Source: Ephemerocybe angulata
Lineage: Eukaryota; Basidiomycota; Agaricomycetes; Agaricales; Psathyrellaceae
DNA length: 64,000 nucleotides
Assembly (NCBI GenBank): GCA_013368325.1
Contig: JAACJK010000114.1
Location: forward strand, 124,001 to 188,000
Direction of reading: 5' to 3'
The notes below the pieces were generated by a model that was given only the letters and a program-made list of their open reading frames with translations, had not been told where the DNA came from and ran no database searches. Below are positions 22,467 to 33,528 of the stretch, piece by piece. A program made the position numbers and the translations under genes. Position 1 is the first letter of the stretch. The number at the start of each line of letters is the position of its first letter.

Positions 22467-25212
22467 ACCATCTTGGGACAGGCGCTTGCCAATCTCCGAA
22501 AATGTGCCGGCCCATGCGTTTTTCGGAGAGTATTTAAGGTAGGGTGTATTTTAGTTATGTTTTATGCTCATGAGCACATGATTATTGCATGGAGGTGCCA
22601 GGAGGCCTACCTCGTCATAACCTTTTGGCCAGGGGGGCAGGGCCTGCAAAGACTTAACGATTATACAGTGTCAGGTACATGATTCTCGATGTGAGCACTG
22701 GGGGACCATGGTGCAGAACACATGTAATCTACAAGCTATCCGAGGTCAGTTGTTGTCTGTCCAGGACAATTGCAAGGGTGGTATTTTCCCCTTTGCTGAC
22801 CTTTGGTAGTAAGGCTTGAGAAAGAGGAACTATTTTTGAGGAAATTAGTGTCCTAGGCCTAGCAAAGTGCATACTAGTGGTCAGTCTGGCTGGGCCCGCA
22901 AGTGCGATCATCTCATGCTCGCCGCTCGGAGCGACGGTGCCGGATGGGTCGGCTGGCGCTTATTTCGGGCGCTATGAGCATATCAGGAATGGCAGAAATC
23001 AATATTTCGACGAAGGAAGCTCGACGTACGCACTCGTGTAGACCGGGGCATTCAGTGCATTAATATGGGGTGGCTACGTGTGTGTAATTTGGTCAGTAGT
23101 TGTATATGGTGGACATAGTCTGTTGTACGGTTGTTCTTGTGGTAAGCGGCACAACGGTTGTGCATCGCACTTCCAAGTTCCCAGTGATTTCTCGAGGGTA
23201 TCAAAATTGGCCTTGCAGCAGGTGCGATTTAGCGCACAGTGAGCCACTAGTCACTCCAGAGCCACTGACTTGCATGCTGCATTCAGTCATAGCACTTGCT
23301 GACCCACACAGACAAAGAATGCAAGCACAATAATTTGTACGAGACAGTACGACAGCTCGACATATTTCCATGTACTGGGCGGCCATTGAAGCATCCGGAA
23401 ACTATATTTAAGGTGTGCAGCAGCGCAAGATATGTAATCTGGACTCTGGTAGCTAGGTGAAGTGGGCACTATAGTTAATGTGCAGTGTACCATGTGTGAC
23501 AGTAGCACCATCGTCACAACTCCTACATATCAGATACAAATCTATGTATGGAGCAATATGGAGCAGTATACCTGTAGCTATGATTACCACAGCGAGCAAT
23601 ACTCGAACGAGGGCCCACGCAGGATACTTGAACTTCGTCACTGGCCCCGGGCTGCTTAACATTTTCAAACCTGTGCTCCGTGTTCGTCTTTCATGGTTTC
23701 CGCCCTAGATTGCTCTTGCGTACACTGACCCGACTGGCTCAAAACCTTTGAGAGTCCTCAAAAGTGTGAATTGAAGATTGAGATGCTGAGTGACCGAGTC
23801 TTGCAGCCTCCCCGGTTGCAGCCCCTCATATAAATCTACAGAAATTCCTGTTCAAGTACCGAGTGCATTCTGGATAAATACATGTTCTGGATTGGAGTCA
23901 AGCATACTGCCTATGGACACTTGGCCTAGTTTTGAGGCAGACATGGAACCAGATGGTGCTTAGTCCGTCTATCCAGTACCACAATAATTCTCGTAGTTGA
24001 ACACACCCTGTACTGTCAATGTCTTGGTTCAACACCTTTTTACCATGTCCCCACGTTTCTCCATCTTACCTTTGACTTATTTGTGCTGCCGGTCGCCGCA
24101 TTGCAATAGGATCACAGTCTAGGTGACAGCACCTGCGGAAGTGATATCAGCAAGTACACGAGGATAAAAAGTGAGTACTATAGACATCTTCTAAGTTTGT
24201 GGCTCCCCAGGACAAGAGGAGAATCACAGTACGTAGTCCGTTTTCGTCTCGCGAGTCGCCAGCGTGTTTTTCGCCCTAACCTAATACCACCGCAATCTGT
24301 CCGGAGATGGACTCATAATTCCAGGCGGTAGTCACGGCTCTCGTATAAACATATTTGTTACAGGGAATATACAGAGCTATATTGCTCCTTTGACTTGTCA
24401 AATAGGGATTGGGGAAACATGAAAAGTGCATGAAATGAGCATCATGACCGAGGGTCGAACTCGCAGTCACGCAGTATACGGGTCCAGTCACCGGCATATG
24501 GCGGCATTGATTGTTCTCTCGGGAGTTGAAGTATGAGCCGAACCGAGCAGGTCGTCTATGTGCTGACAAAGCGGGAGAGAGGCGAACCCTTCTTGCCTCT
24601 CTCCACGCCGCGAAATCTGCATCAACCGCAGTATTTCGCTCACTCTGCTTTTCTTTTCCCCACCCACCATCCCTCTGTCTGTCTGTTACTCGACGCTCTT
24701 GTCTGTGCCTTGTGCTTCGAGTTGTCCCACCCACCCTGTGCCACTCAGGTTCTGGACATCTCGCAGACCCAGTCAAGAGTTTCGAGTCGCAATCCCTCCG
24801 GGATTCGCACCCAAAAATCGTCGGATACACTTAGTATCTGTTGAACTTCTGTATTGAGCCTGATCGTCTGTTGCTGTATGTTATCTTAGGTAGCCTATAC
24901 ATCCTGATTCGGTCTACCTGCATGGCTCAATCACGCGCATACAGCTACATAGACCACCGCTGATGCAAAATCAGCATGGCACTCCCGCATTCCATACCTG
25001 AGGTTACTTTATCACTCAAGTTATTATGCATCTCTAAGTATAATAGCATGTTACAAGTGTTGTCACCACATAAAGTAAAACCCTCGTACTGCCGCACCTT
25101 TTGTGTCGGCCCGCTTGCAGCTGGTTATTTCTAAAGACCTGATGTCGGAGATTGAAGTAAATCTAGCTTTTCGTTCTCTAAACCGTCGACCATCTACGAT
25201 TACAAGGTCTGA
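22467..25212. other. Gene-poor stretch
   Basis: I find no convincing gene. A minus-strand frame at 23662-23453 (70 codons) could encode one membrane segment and has a TATA-like TTATATGA about 180 bp upstream, but nothing else supports it. A tRNA-like B box occurs near 24450 without a matching acceptor stem. No repeat was recognised. Confidence 0.4.
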
Positions 25213-26411
25213 TCTTTGGGCCCCAGCCGATAGTGGTACCGGTGTTTGACTTGGGCGACGGGGGCGCACTGGGCGTCGTGAAGGAGCACACATATCTGGG
25301 TTTCCAGCTCTCGTCTACGGGCTCGGGGATGCTTCGCCCCCACTACGATGCGAAGGCGGCGACGGCGCAGACTATGAGGAGGGTGATTGGAGGGGTGGGA
25401 CAGATGGCGGGCGTGCTGCCGGTCGGAATGTTGGTCATGCTGTACATGGCCCTCATCGACCCCCATCTTGTTCATGGGTGTGAGGTGGTGATAGACGAGG
25501 TGAAGGCGGCGTACAAGAAGCTGGAGAAGGTGCACAAGGTGTTCATTCGGAAGGCGATTGGGCTTACAAGGTACAGCCTCTTGGCGGTGCTGTACACAGA
25601 GACGGGGCTGGAACCGTTGGCTTATCGCAGAGTGCTGCTGGCCGTCGGTTACCTCTTGTACGCGTTGAGGACGAAGTGTCTGTACGTTCGGTGCGCGGTG
25701 CAGGAGGCGGTCGATCTCGATCGCAGGGGTTACCCGAGTTGGGCGTCGTCTCTACGCACGGCAGTGCGCGCGCTGGAGGGCGGTGGCGATATTGACTTTC
25801 CGGACGCCGGGGAGCTCTTGAGCGAAGGGAGGGTGATTAGGTTGGAAGCGGACATACTGCGGCGCATGGATCAGTACCTGCACGCGAAGGTGGAGGGGAC
25901 GGATAGGCTGAGCTTACTGCACGGGCGCAAGGAGGACGACGGGAAAGGGGGTGAGGTGGTAGTGGTCAGGAAGTTGAGGCACTACCTACGGGTGTACAAC
26001 CCGGGCCATAGGAAGGCGTTGGCGAGAGTGTTACTGTCAGACCATCGGCTCGCAACACGGGTGCGAAGGTACACGGGAGGGGAGGAAGAGCAAAAGTGTC
26101 GGTTTTGCAGGGGTGAGGAGGAGAGCGTGGCGCATGTGTGGCTGGAATGCGGGGGGCGCCAGGAGTTGGTGGAGAGAAGAGAGGAGTATGTCAGGCAGGT
26201 ACTCGGGGTGTGCTCCGAGATGGAGAGGGAGCGGCTCTTTGCGTTGGATGCGACTCCATTTCAACAGGTGAAGTATCTGGCGGGGCTAAGGTGTGCAGTC
26301 ACGGTCACGGCAGCGTACGCGTATGACGTGGAGCGTATGGTGAAGGCGATCGAGAGCGGGGGAGGGGAAGGGGAGAGTGAGGAGGAAGACGAGGTCGAGG
26401 AAGGAGGATAG
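25213..26411 (+). pseudogene. 5'-truncated LINE: C-terminal part of a reverse transcriptase protein
   Basis: An open frame of about 392 codons starts without any sensible N-terminus. It begins in the segment that follows the RT core of LINE proteins (HTYLGFQLSSTG, then an H..D.KA block), continues through a helical connector, and has a C-terminal CCHC finger (CRFCRGEEES..HVWLEC, about residues 284-301). The tail is acidic. There is no endonuclease or catalytic RT motif. This is the usual result of 5'-truncated LINE insertion. The sequence differs from the Tad-like LINE at 10-22 kb, so it is another family. The following 200 bp (to about 26600) is probably its 3' UTR and ends near a short (CA)n run. 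No target duplication was found. Confidence 0.75.
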
Positions 26412-26939
26412 TATATTACAAGTTATGGATACTCTACATAGTTACACTAGGGACCTCGGCTGCTTCGGCTCTCGGTAGGCAGACCTCCAGCGACTAGGTC
26501 GTAAGGAGATATCGCTACCGATCCCGTTCAGTTACCAGCCTGGCTGAGTTCGAGTCCCGCTCGTTAGCCGTCCTGCTGTCAGTAATTGGCGTAGTTACCT
26601 TAGAAGAATCACACACACACTTGGAAATGCCTTCCGAAGGAAGATAGGGGCTAGTGTGTCTCTGGGGTCAATGTGCTCCTCGAGTGCCTATACGGTTGGG
26701 AAAACACTGTCTGTTTCTCAGCCAGGCAGACTTTGACTCATCCCAGCCGTCCCGTATCGCACATTCGTCGACATACGACTTTCACCTCAGTGCCAAGGCT
26801 TGGAAAGTGTTTGGTATGTCCCCATCGGGCTCGCTTAAGTCTAGCAAACGCAGTTTAAGTCTGGAAGGGGGGTATTTACCCCTCCTCCAGACTAAAATCT
26901 AGGAAGGCCTCACAATTGATGCTCGTTGACGTCGGACCC
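26412..26939. other. LINE 3' flank and intergenic sequence
   Basis: This holds the likely LINE 3' UTR with a (CA)5 run at about 26610, then unique-looking sequence. No gene is visible. Confidence 0.4.
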
Positions 26940-26941
26940 TA

Positions 26942-27258
26942 CTATCGTTCACCAGAACATGCAAGACACCGCTGAATGCAATGTCACGCTCGGGTCACTC
27001 CTCAAAAAAGGGAATTTCATCAATCTTGCATTCTGTGGTCCGCCAAACTCAACTGCAAGCGTGACAAGAGCGTGACAACAGCCCGAAACCCATCTCCTCG
27101 TTCTGCACCGTTTTCCCTCGAGAAAAAAAAGGCAAATGGAAGGTTGCCTGAAGCTATTGAAGGTATTTGTGAAGTCTTGAAGCCGCCGGAGCACCGTAAG
27201 ATACCAAAGTCGAAATTCTTGCATTCAGTGGTGTCTTGCATCTGCCGGTGAACGATAG
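26942..27258. mobile_element. MITE, 317 bp, TA target duplication (Tc1/mariner-like)
   Basis: Terminal inverted repeats of about 40 bp start CTATCGTTCACC and share ATGCAAGACACC further in. Dinucleotide TA flanks both ends (26940-26941 and 27259-27260). There is no coding capacity. TA duplication and short length fit a non-autonomous Tc1/mariner element. Confidence 0.8.
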
Positions 27259-27383
27259 TATGCTCGTCCCCAACAGGCAGGAGGTGGAGGCGGCATTTCG
27301 GCTTGAAAGGTTTAGAAAATAGTTATGGTTTCTAAACTGCGACGGAAAGTCATCAGGATCACCACTGCATCTAATGCAACGCA

Positions 27384-27482
27384 CTTGCGGACTCCATCTC
27401 TATCGCCGAGTACCTCGAAAAGGCGTATCCAGATTATGTGTAAGGCGACACTGCCAGTGCTGAACGAGGCGAGTCGGGAGCC
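27384..27482 (+). pseudogene. GST fragment, internally deleted
   Basis: About 100 bp match two separate parts of the GST at 9.1 kb: the LADS..IA.YL.KAYPD segment and then the A..P.LNE.SRE segment. About 95 bp between them (around 9402-9494 of the intact gene) is missing, with GAT at the junction as possible microhomology. A stop codon follows at once. Both ends are lost. It is a relic of a duplicated GST. Confidence 0.75.
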
Positions 27483-27628
27483 GCATCACCACCCCTAGAC
27501 CTCTTACAACATGTCGGACCCGATGGGCGTCCCTTTAGATGTTCACAATGTAGTTCTCTATCATCTAGAACCGCTGACAAGTACACCCTCGCGAGATTCA
27601 TTCAGGTCCTCTTGGGCTCTAGTGTTCT

Positions 27629-27963
27629 TCAAATTAGAAAATAGATAGCTCTCATGATCCATTCTAGCAGCTGCAACCCACTTTGTCCTTTCTTCTTCCA
27701 TTTTAACTTGTGTACATGATGACCGAAGGTGTCGATATTCGCAGAATATGTCTATACACACACGCACGGTCTGATTAACTTGGCAGAATGAATTGACTGC
27801 CAGAACTCACCTTATACTGCCCTCCTACGATTTCCCCATAGAAATCGGAAGGGTCGATTCCATCTCTCGCAACGACCGTGTTGAGTGGTACGGGACGAGC
27901 AGCAGAGGTCCAGACGTTGGAACCCGCCAGAATGAGTGCGAAGAGGAGTTTGGGTGTGCGCAT
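27629..27963 (-). CDS. Small secreted protein SSP2, paralogue of SSP1
   Basis: Two exons, 27963-27811 and 27751-27629, join in phase 0 across a 59-bp GT-AG intron to give 91 residues. A signal peptide covers about residues 1-22 (core LLFALILAGS), followed by RPVP and the motif VARDGIDPSDFYG shared with SSP1 (VARDDIDPSEFYA). The intron is at the same place. Exon 2 is shorter than in SSP1 because it lacks the 18-bp repeat array; the sequence after the repeats in SSP1 still aligns (TKSELELL against GQSGLQLL), after which SSP2 reads on 11 residues further. A TATA box lies about 80 bp upstream. The function is unknown. Confidence 0.62.
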
Positions 27964-28439
27964 AACGGGAACAGACTAATGAAGGGGGGTAAATGTAACA
28001 GACCAGCTGTTAGAGTGAACCATCACTATCTAATCCATTATATACCTGGAGCCAGACCCATAGTCGCACCACCAGGACTGCATGGCTGCAGGAGCCCGAG
28101 GGCGCCGTGTCTGTGTGCGCGCGGCACTGTTTCAGACACCACTTACATTCTAGCCTGGCGTTGGGCGTCCACGCAAAGCAAGATGGCATCCCATGTCGTA
28201 CCTTTGGAATGTCCACCTCCATGAAGATGTCTGAGATGAATAAATCGGAGAATATAGGTGTGACGAGCCCCCGCTCGAAACTAGCGCCCAGTGCGAGCAT
28301 CACACTGGTCGGCTGATTGGGCATCTGATCACCTTGGAGGATGACCCTTCACTATCTCCTGGACTGCATCTCCCACTCGGTAACACTGCTACATAATCGG
28401 AAGAAAGGATTGAGCCTGCACACTGTGTGCACACCGTTG

Positions 28440-28660
28440 CCATTGGGATTGACGCCCACCGGTGAATCTCGGCCTCAAGGGCAGGTGCCGGAGCACGGCG
28501 TGATGGCCGGCGGGAGCCGAGCCTGACTCGATAATCGATTGATTCCGGATCCGCTCATGCTTGTTCTTCTACCACCACCACGACCCTCCACGACCGCGTA
28601 TGACCCCGTCGCCTGGACTTCATCCTGCTTCTCTGTGTAACCCGTATTGACTGGAGCGCC
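28440..28660. repeat. Diverged dispersed repeat, family X
   Basis: This shares the core GAGCACGG.GTGATGGCCG..GG and about 100 bp of flank with 1630-1800, and a shorter part with about 35095-35125. Another part aligns with 40190-40290 (CCACCATGACC..TATGACCCCGTC). The copies are too diverged for clear ends. Confidence 0.45.
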
Positions 28661-29039
28661 CGAAAGCTTACCGCATGAGCAGCTGCGGTCGCCTGAATGA
28701 CCATGACGGCGGTGGCTGGGCTCCTGGTTGGCAGAGCAGCGTTGGGAGGCCTCACTATCGACGATGGGGCTAGGGAGGAAGGGGAAGGCTTGGAGTTTGA
28801 CGTACGGGCCTCGGAGGCCGGAGAAGGGGGCCAAGTGGCCAGGTACGCTCGTTCGTTCGTTCAAAGCATTTCTTTCCACCCCTCTCGTCTCCTTCCGTTT
28901 CGGTCTGCCCTGCCTTATAGCTTTCCACGCCCATAGTGGAACTATGACCGTGTATGAAGCACCCCACGATACACGCAACTGCGTAATCTGTGTGCGGCGG
29001 CCAGTGCTCTGATCGGTTGATCGTCGCGCCTCTTTGACC

Positions 29040-29660
29040 TGGTCTCGAACGAACCCTACACGTCTCCCTCTCCTTCTCAAGGGTCGACCGACCGAGAAAT
29101 TCGAGGCGGCATTGGCTCTACGAACACCCCTATCCCACGAGCGGGGCCTTTGGGCTCATGTCGAGGGTAATAATGGTTTCGCTGGAGCCCTAAGAGCGCC
29201 TCCTTTAACTCGCGATCCCGGTCGTACCTTTTGGTGTACCGCTTGCGCCTGCTATCTAGCTGTGTCGGCCAAGGAGAGAGCATGTTCGTCGAGGATTCTT
29301 TTGCTGTGTATTCGCTGAGGATCTCACGATGATCATCCCTCCAGTGGAACTGACCTCGAACGAATCCTCCCCGCAGGCCCCTCCCTGCACCTCTCCTTGT
29401 CAAGGGACGACTGACCGAGCAGTTGGAGGCGGCTTCACCTCTATAGATCAGATTGTTCTCGATCGGGGCCTCTTGGCTCGTTCAAGGCCATTTCACTTCT
29501 GTCGTATGGGTGTTCCAAGGCCTCCTTTGCCTCACGGTCTTGACCGCACCTTGATTATACCTCGTTGGACTAACGGAAGACCGTGTCCTTCGCTGACCCT
29601 TCCTCCGCTGTACTATGCACTCACTTTGCTCTCTATTATTCGTCGCCCAGCAATGCGCGC
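29040..29660. repeat. Imperfect tandem duplication, period about 310 bp
   Basis: Segments starting near 29044 and 29354 align by eye (TCGAACGAA.CC..., GACCGA..TTCGAGGCGGC..., CGGGGCCT.TTGG...). A third, more distant copy is at about 3470-3680. Open frames across here are chance frames in old repeat sequence. Confidence 0.5.
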
Positions 29661-31377
29661 AGGAGTGGAGGCGCAGGCATTCATCTTTCTTTCCCCCTAC
29701 GGATTGGGATGCCTCTTCTGTCCTTCATTTGGCGAACGCTCCCAAATCCCCTCATGCACCCCGCGCCCGGCTTGTCTCTATTCCTGCGTGAAAAGTCTCG
29801 GGGCGCTTCAAAATGATAGGACGTGTTTGAATGCGATGGACGGCGAGATGCGCGTCGGAATGGTGTTTGCGATACAGGCGTGGACACGTTCTATGTTATA
29901 GACCGGTTCCTCCCCGCTCGCTTAACCCACCCCGATGGGGTGTCTCCTCGATCCTTTCCCGGTCAGATAGCACCTCCGAATCTTATCTCTATCTGAGCCA
30001 TTTCTGGTTGTGATATACTTGGATTGAGAAGCACGCGAAGGGTGCCGCGTCGTGTGTTGGTCATCTCGTACGTATACCGGCTTCAACTTCGCTGTATCGA
30101 GTACCTGACCATGACGTGTTTCATGCACAGGCAGCGGAACTTCCTCAGACGCTGTGACGACGATCTTGGCTGCTCCATCGCTGCCTCGAGATCACCCGAG
30201 GTCTGAATCGTGTTGACCTTTCTTGAGCACGTCAGAACCACGCCCGGGGTCTCGCTCCAGATCGCGTACTAGTCGACTCCCATTGGATCACTACGTCAGT
30301 CGGGCTTATCGCGGCGCCGTAGCCATACAAAGGTCCATGGGAATCATGGCAGGCATCGTGGCCGCATGGCGAGAATCGTGGCATGCACCTGGGCGCGATT
30401 CAAATGTCCTTGGAGAGTGCGGCCCCACCCCGGAATGTCTCTATTCACAGTCATCGGAAACCCACTTTGTCGTTCTCTGTGCGCCGAGCGCTAATGTCAC
30501 ACTAGCGCAGTAGCGAAGCGCACCCGACCGAACGGAGCAAAGTTTCCTGTCTACCGACTGTCGTGCAGGTACGGCGGCGGATGCACGGAGTCAGAAATCC
30601 ATGCGCGCTTTCTCTGCGAGGAGCTTGACAAACTCGTGGAATGTAGAGCTGTCTTCATAGAGCGCGTGAAGGCAAATTCCCCTATTTCGTTAGAATTTTC
30701 TCTTCTTCAAGCCTATCTTTAGCGCCTTCTCGGTTCCTGGAAATTGATTCAGACTGACATCTCCACCTTTCGCTCCCCAAAAATACGGATGATTCGACTT
30801 CTTCTTCTAAACCTCTACCAAAGCTTTACCTTCTGAGGTCGCCGCTTCGCCTAGCATCTGTTTCCAGAACGTATTTGCGTGGCCCCAGTACCCTAGTACC
30901 CTGTTAGAACCCTTCGATCTGCACTTCTCAATGTGACGGCTTTTCTTCTCCCAATTACTTCTGATCTTGTCATATCGCCCTTCCGTTCGCTTGATTCCTC
31001 TCCATAGGTCCGTTGCACTCCTACCGTTTTTTTGTATTGAAGCAGAGGCGACTCGGGGAACTGTGACACTAACATCTATGCCGTTACTAGGATGGGACGG
31101 GAGTCGTGATTTAGGTCTAGTAGTGTTCTATCTCTATCTACGCGATATGTCCATTCTGGAGAGTACACAGGAACATATTTACGTGCGAGCTCCACTCAGA
31201 GATCTTCCTTTCAGTATCACTTCTCTTCTCGACCTTCTGACGGAGGGAGAACTCTAGAAACCGTGCTACTTTCTCATCACTCAAGCATGCTTAGTTATAA
31301 GCCTTCAGTGACATGCAGCCATTCAATTATCTACCCCACAATCTCTGTCGCCGCGTATCTCGTCCCTCCGCACACCG
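29661..31377. other. Gene-poor stretch
   Basis: It has degenerate sequence with scattered repeat-like segments and short open frames only. No supportable gene is seen. Confidence 0.4.
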
Positions 31378-32277
31378 ATGTCCACTGCATCCAGCGAGCC
31401 CTCTACCGGGCGATCCAAAACACGGAGGGGCGCGCAAGCCGAGGTGGAGGGTGTTTCATCCGAATTGAGGGAGGTGAAGGAACGAGAGGCTGCTGTGCGG
31501 GCTGAGCTCTCCAATCTCGCAGAGCGCAAAACGCATCTGGAGGCTCTCGAGGCAGAGGCGATAAAAGCGCTGCGGGATCGATTGGATAGTGCGCGGGCAC
31601 AGCAGGAGGAGGAGGATCGGGCAAGGAGGGCGGCGACGGCGAGGAGAAGGGAGAGGGAAGCGCAGAGGATCGCGAATACGAAGTGGGAGAAGGCTTTTGG
31701 GGAGGCGGTGTGTGAACGATGTACGACGCGCCGTCTGGAGTGCTTCCGCGAAGTCCTCGGAGGGAGTGCGGAGCAGGGTGGGGCATGCCAGTGGGAGAGG
31801 GGTTTGTCTGGCTGCAGAGAGTGCGTCCTTCATAGAAGGGCGTGCCCGAAAGTGACGCTAGGTGGAGGAGGGGCCGATGCATCTCATCTAAGTGTGCGGG
31901 GGAAGAGATCTGTGGTGTTGGAGGAGCTGGTCGAGCCGGATGGTGGACCGTTGAAGAAGGCGAAAACGACGAAGCAGGGTAGCAGCAGCACCCTTATCAG
32001 ATCGACGCAGGGGCAACCGCATTCAAGCGCCGACGACTCTCAAGGTGAAGATCAGACCAAGCTCATGCGAACAATCGCAGATTCGCTACAAGCGCTTGTC
32101 GACTTTTCAAGTGCGCAAACAGGTGCACTGGCAAGACTCACAGAGGTTGTGGAGCTGCAAAGAGGGGACGTTGGAAGGATTCGCGAGAAGAGTGATGCTG
32201 AAGGGTTAGGTACGCGGGTGGTGGATGTGGCGGTTCAGGACGCTCTGAATCCGGAGTATCATGATGATTTGGATTGA
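31378..32277 (+). CDS. Coiled-coil, cysteine-cluster protein of unknown function
   Basis: An intronless frame of 299 residues starts with ATG at 31378. Residues 20-105 form a strong coiled coil (heptads rich in Glu/Arg/Ala). Residues 110-160 carry a cysteine cluster (CERC..RRLEC ... C ... GCRECVLHRRAC) that looks able to bind zinc and loosely recalls fungal Zn(II)2Cys6 patterns, but does not fit one exactly. After it comes a short basic stretch (KKAKTTK, possible nuclear signal), a low-complexity linker and a second helical region (about 225-270). Multimerisation plus DNA or protein binding in the nucleus is plausible. Similar proteins are common as orphans in mushroom genomes; no function is claimed. 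Confidence 0.6.
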   Translation: MSTASSEPSTGRSKTRRGAQAEVEGVSSELREVKEREAAVRAELSNLAERKTHLEALEAEAIKALRDRLDSARAQQEEEDRARRAATARRREREAQRIANTKWEKAFGEAVCERCTTRRLECFREVLGGSAEQGGACQWERGLSGCRECVLHRRACPKVTLGGGGADASHLSVRGKRSVVLEELVEPDGGPLKKAKTTKQGSSSTLIRSTQGQPHSSADDSQGEDQTKLMRTIADSLQALVDFSSAQTGALARLTEVVELQRGDVGRIREKSDAEGLGTRVVDVAVQDALNPEYHDDLD

Positions 32278-32902
32278 AAATGCTAGTATCAGGCGGCGGC
32301 ACCGGACCATATGTTCTTGCCTCCACTCCCACTCGAATAGACTCACTGCCTGAGCTTGGGATACAGCTTCCATACTTCAATGCTCTCAACTGAGGGTGTC
32401 CCTTCTCTAAGTGACGCTGAAATATAGAATCAACTATACTGATCACTGAGCCGAAAAGTGAAACATAGCGGCAGCATTGAAGGTACGATACTTCGCGATT
32501 TCGGTATGTACTATGCTTAGCACGGCTTTATACCTCCGGGTAATGGGAGCCAATGTTGACCCCCGGTCTCTCGAGAACGGGACTGTGAAACCAGAATAAC
32601 ATGCCGTTCTTTGTTAAGCAGATGGTGGCACACGTTACCATTTAGATTATCTGCTGAGTGTCCATGTCATCATGGCCGTGGAGACGTACACTCACATCTT
32701 GCGGAATTCTTACATAGATTTCATCAGTGAAGTGCTGTGGAGACGTGGGCATTTACTGAACGTGTTCTGGATTATTTGGGCCTCCATCAACCCTGATGTG
32801 ACATAAGTGCGTACCATGAGGAGGTCATGCAGCCCTACTTAGGACCTACGGTGCCATACTCACTTCGATGTCTGTTGGATACCCAGTAGTTCATTCCAGA
32901 TA
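32278..32902. other. Intergenic stretch
   Basis: No gene was recognised. Only short open frames are present. Confidence 0.4.
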
Positions 32903-33300
32903 CTGACAGTGCGGAAATTATAGCCATTGGGGTCTGGCGTGTGACATAGCCATTTGGTTTTGCGATAGCCATTTGAGCGTGGAGGAGCGTGACAAGGCGT
33001 CTGGGTTAGCCATTCTGAGGGTGTTCGGAATGCGGTTTACTCTAGATTTACGGGGCGTCTTCAATGCTCTAAAAAAAACGTGCACACAGTCCGCTGTTGT
33101 GTTTCGAAAGAGATGTAAGGGATCCCCGTAGTTTTAAGGTGGCGAGATGCCCTTTATGACCCATCTTTTGCGAGCCCATGGTTGTGACATCCCGGTCCCC
33201 CTCCTAGCCATCGCCCCACATTGTGACGTGACATTTTCGAGTTAGCCATGCCATTGGCCTTTTGTGACGTGACAAATGGCTATAATTTCCGCACTGTCAG
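32903..33300. mobile_element. MITE, 398 bp, TA target duplication
   Basis: Terminal inverted repeats of about 28 bp start CTGACAGTGCGGAAATTATA; TA flanks both ends (32901-32902 and 33301-33302). The motif TAGCCATT recurs at least five times in the left 110 bp and near the right end, as subterminal repeats. There is no coding capacity. It fits a non-autonomous Tc1/mariner-type element. Confidence 0.8.
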
Positions 33301-33528
33301 TATCAACTCGAGATACTTACACCCATGACCGTTGGAGGCCCCTGTTCATTATCCCCACACGGCATCAGGGGCAAGGACGGGCCAATCACATCGCAGCGGA
33401 TCATTATCGCATCGGGACCAGCCCAAGCCAGGCACCCTACGATGACAGCCGGCATTTTCCCAACCTTTTTCTTCGAAGGCTTGGGTGGGCGCGGCCTCCG
33501 AGTTGACGATTTCCCAGGTCGAACGGCC

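Noticed and set aside
23453..23662. Small membrane protein on the minus strand
   Set aside because: One hydrophobic segment and a weak TATA are not enough; no splice partner or homology was recognised.
24440..24510. tRNA-like sequence on the minus strand (GAGTTCGACCCTC)
   Set aside because: A B-box-like motif is there, but no acceptor stem or anticodon arm could be folded.
26480..26580. tRNA-like GAGTTCGAGTCCC in the LINE 3' flank
   Set aside because: No A-box at proper spacing and no cloverleaf; probably part of the LINE 3' UTR.
29329..29901. 190-codon plus-strand frame
   Set aside because: It lies across a 310-bp tandem duplication of old repeat sequence; composition and lack of motifs suggest chance.
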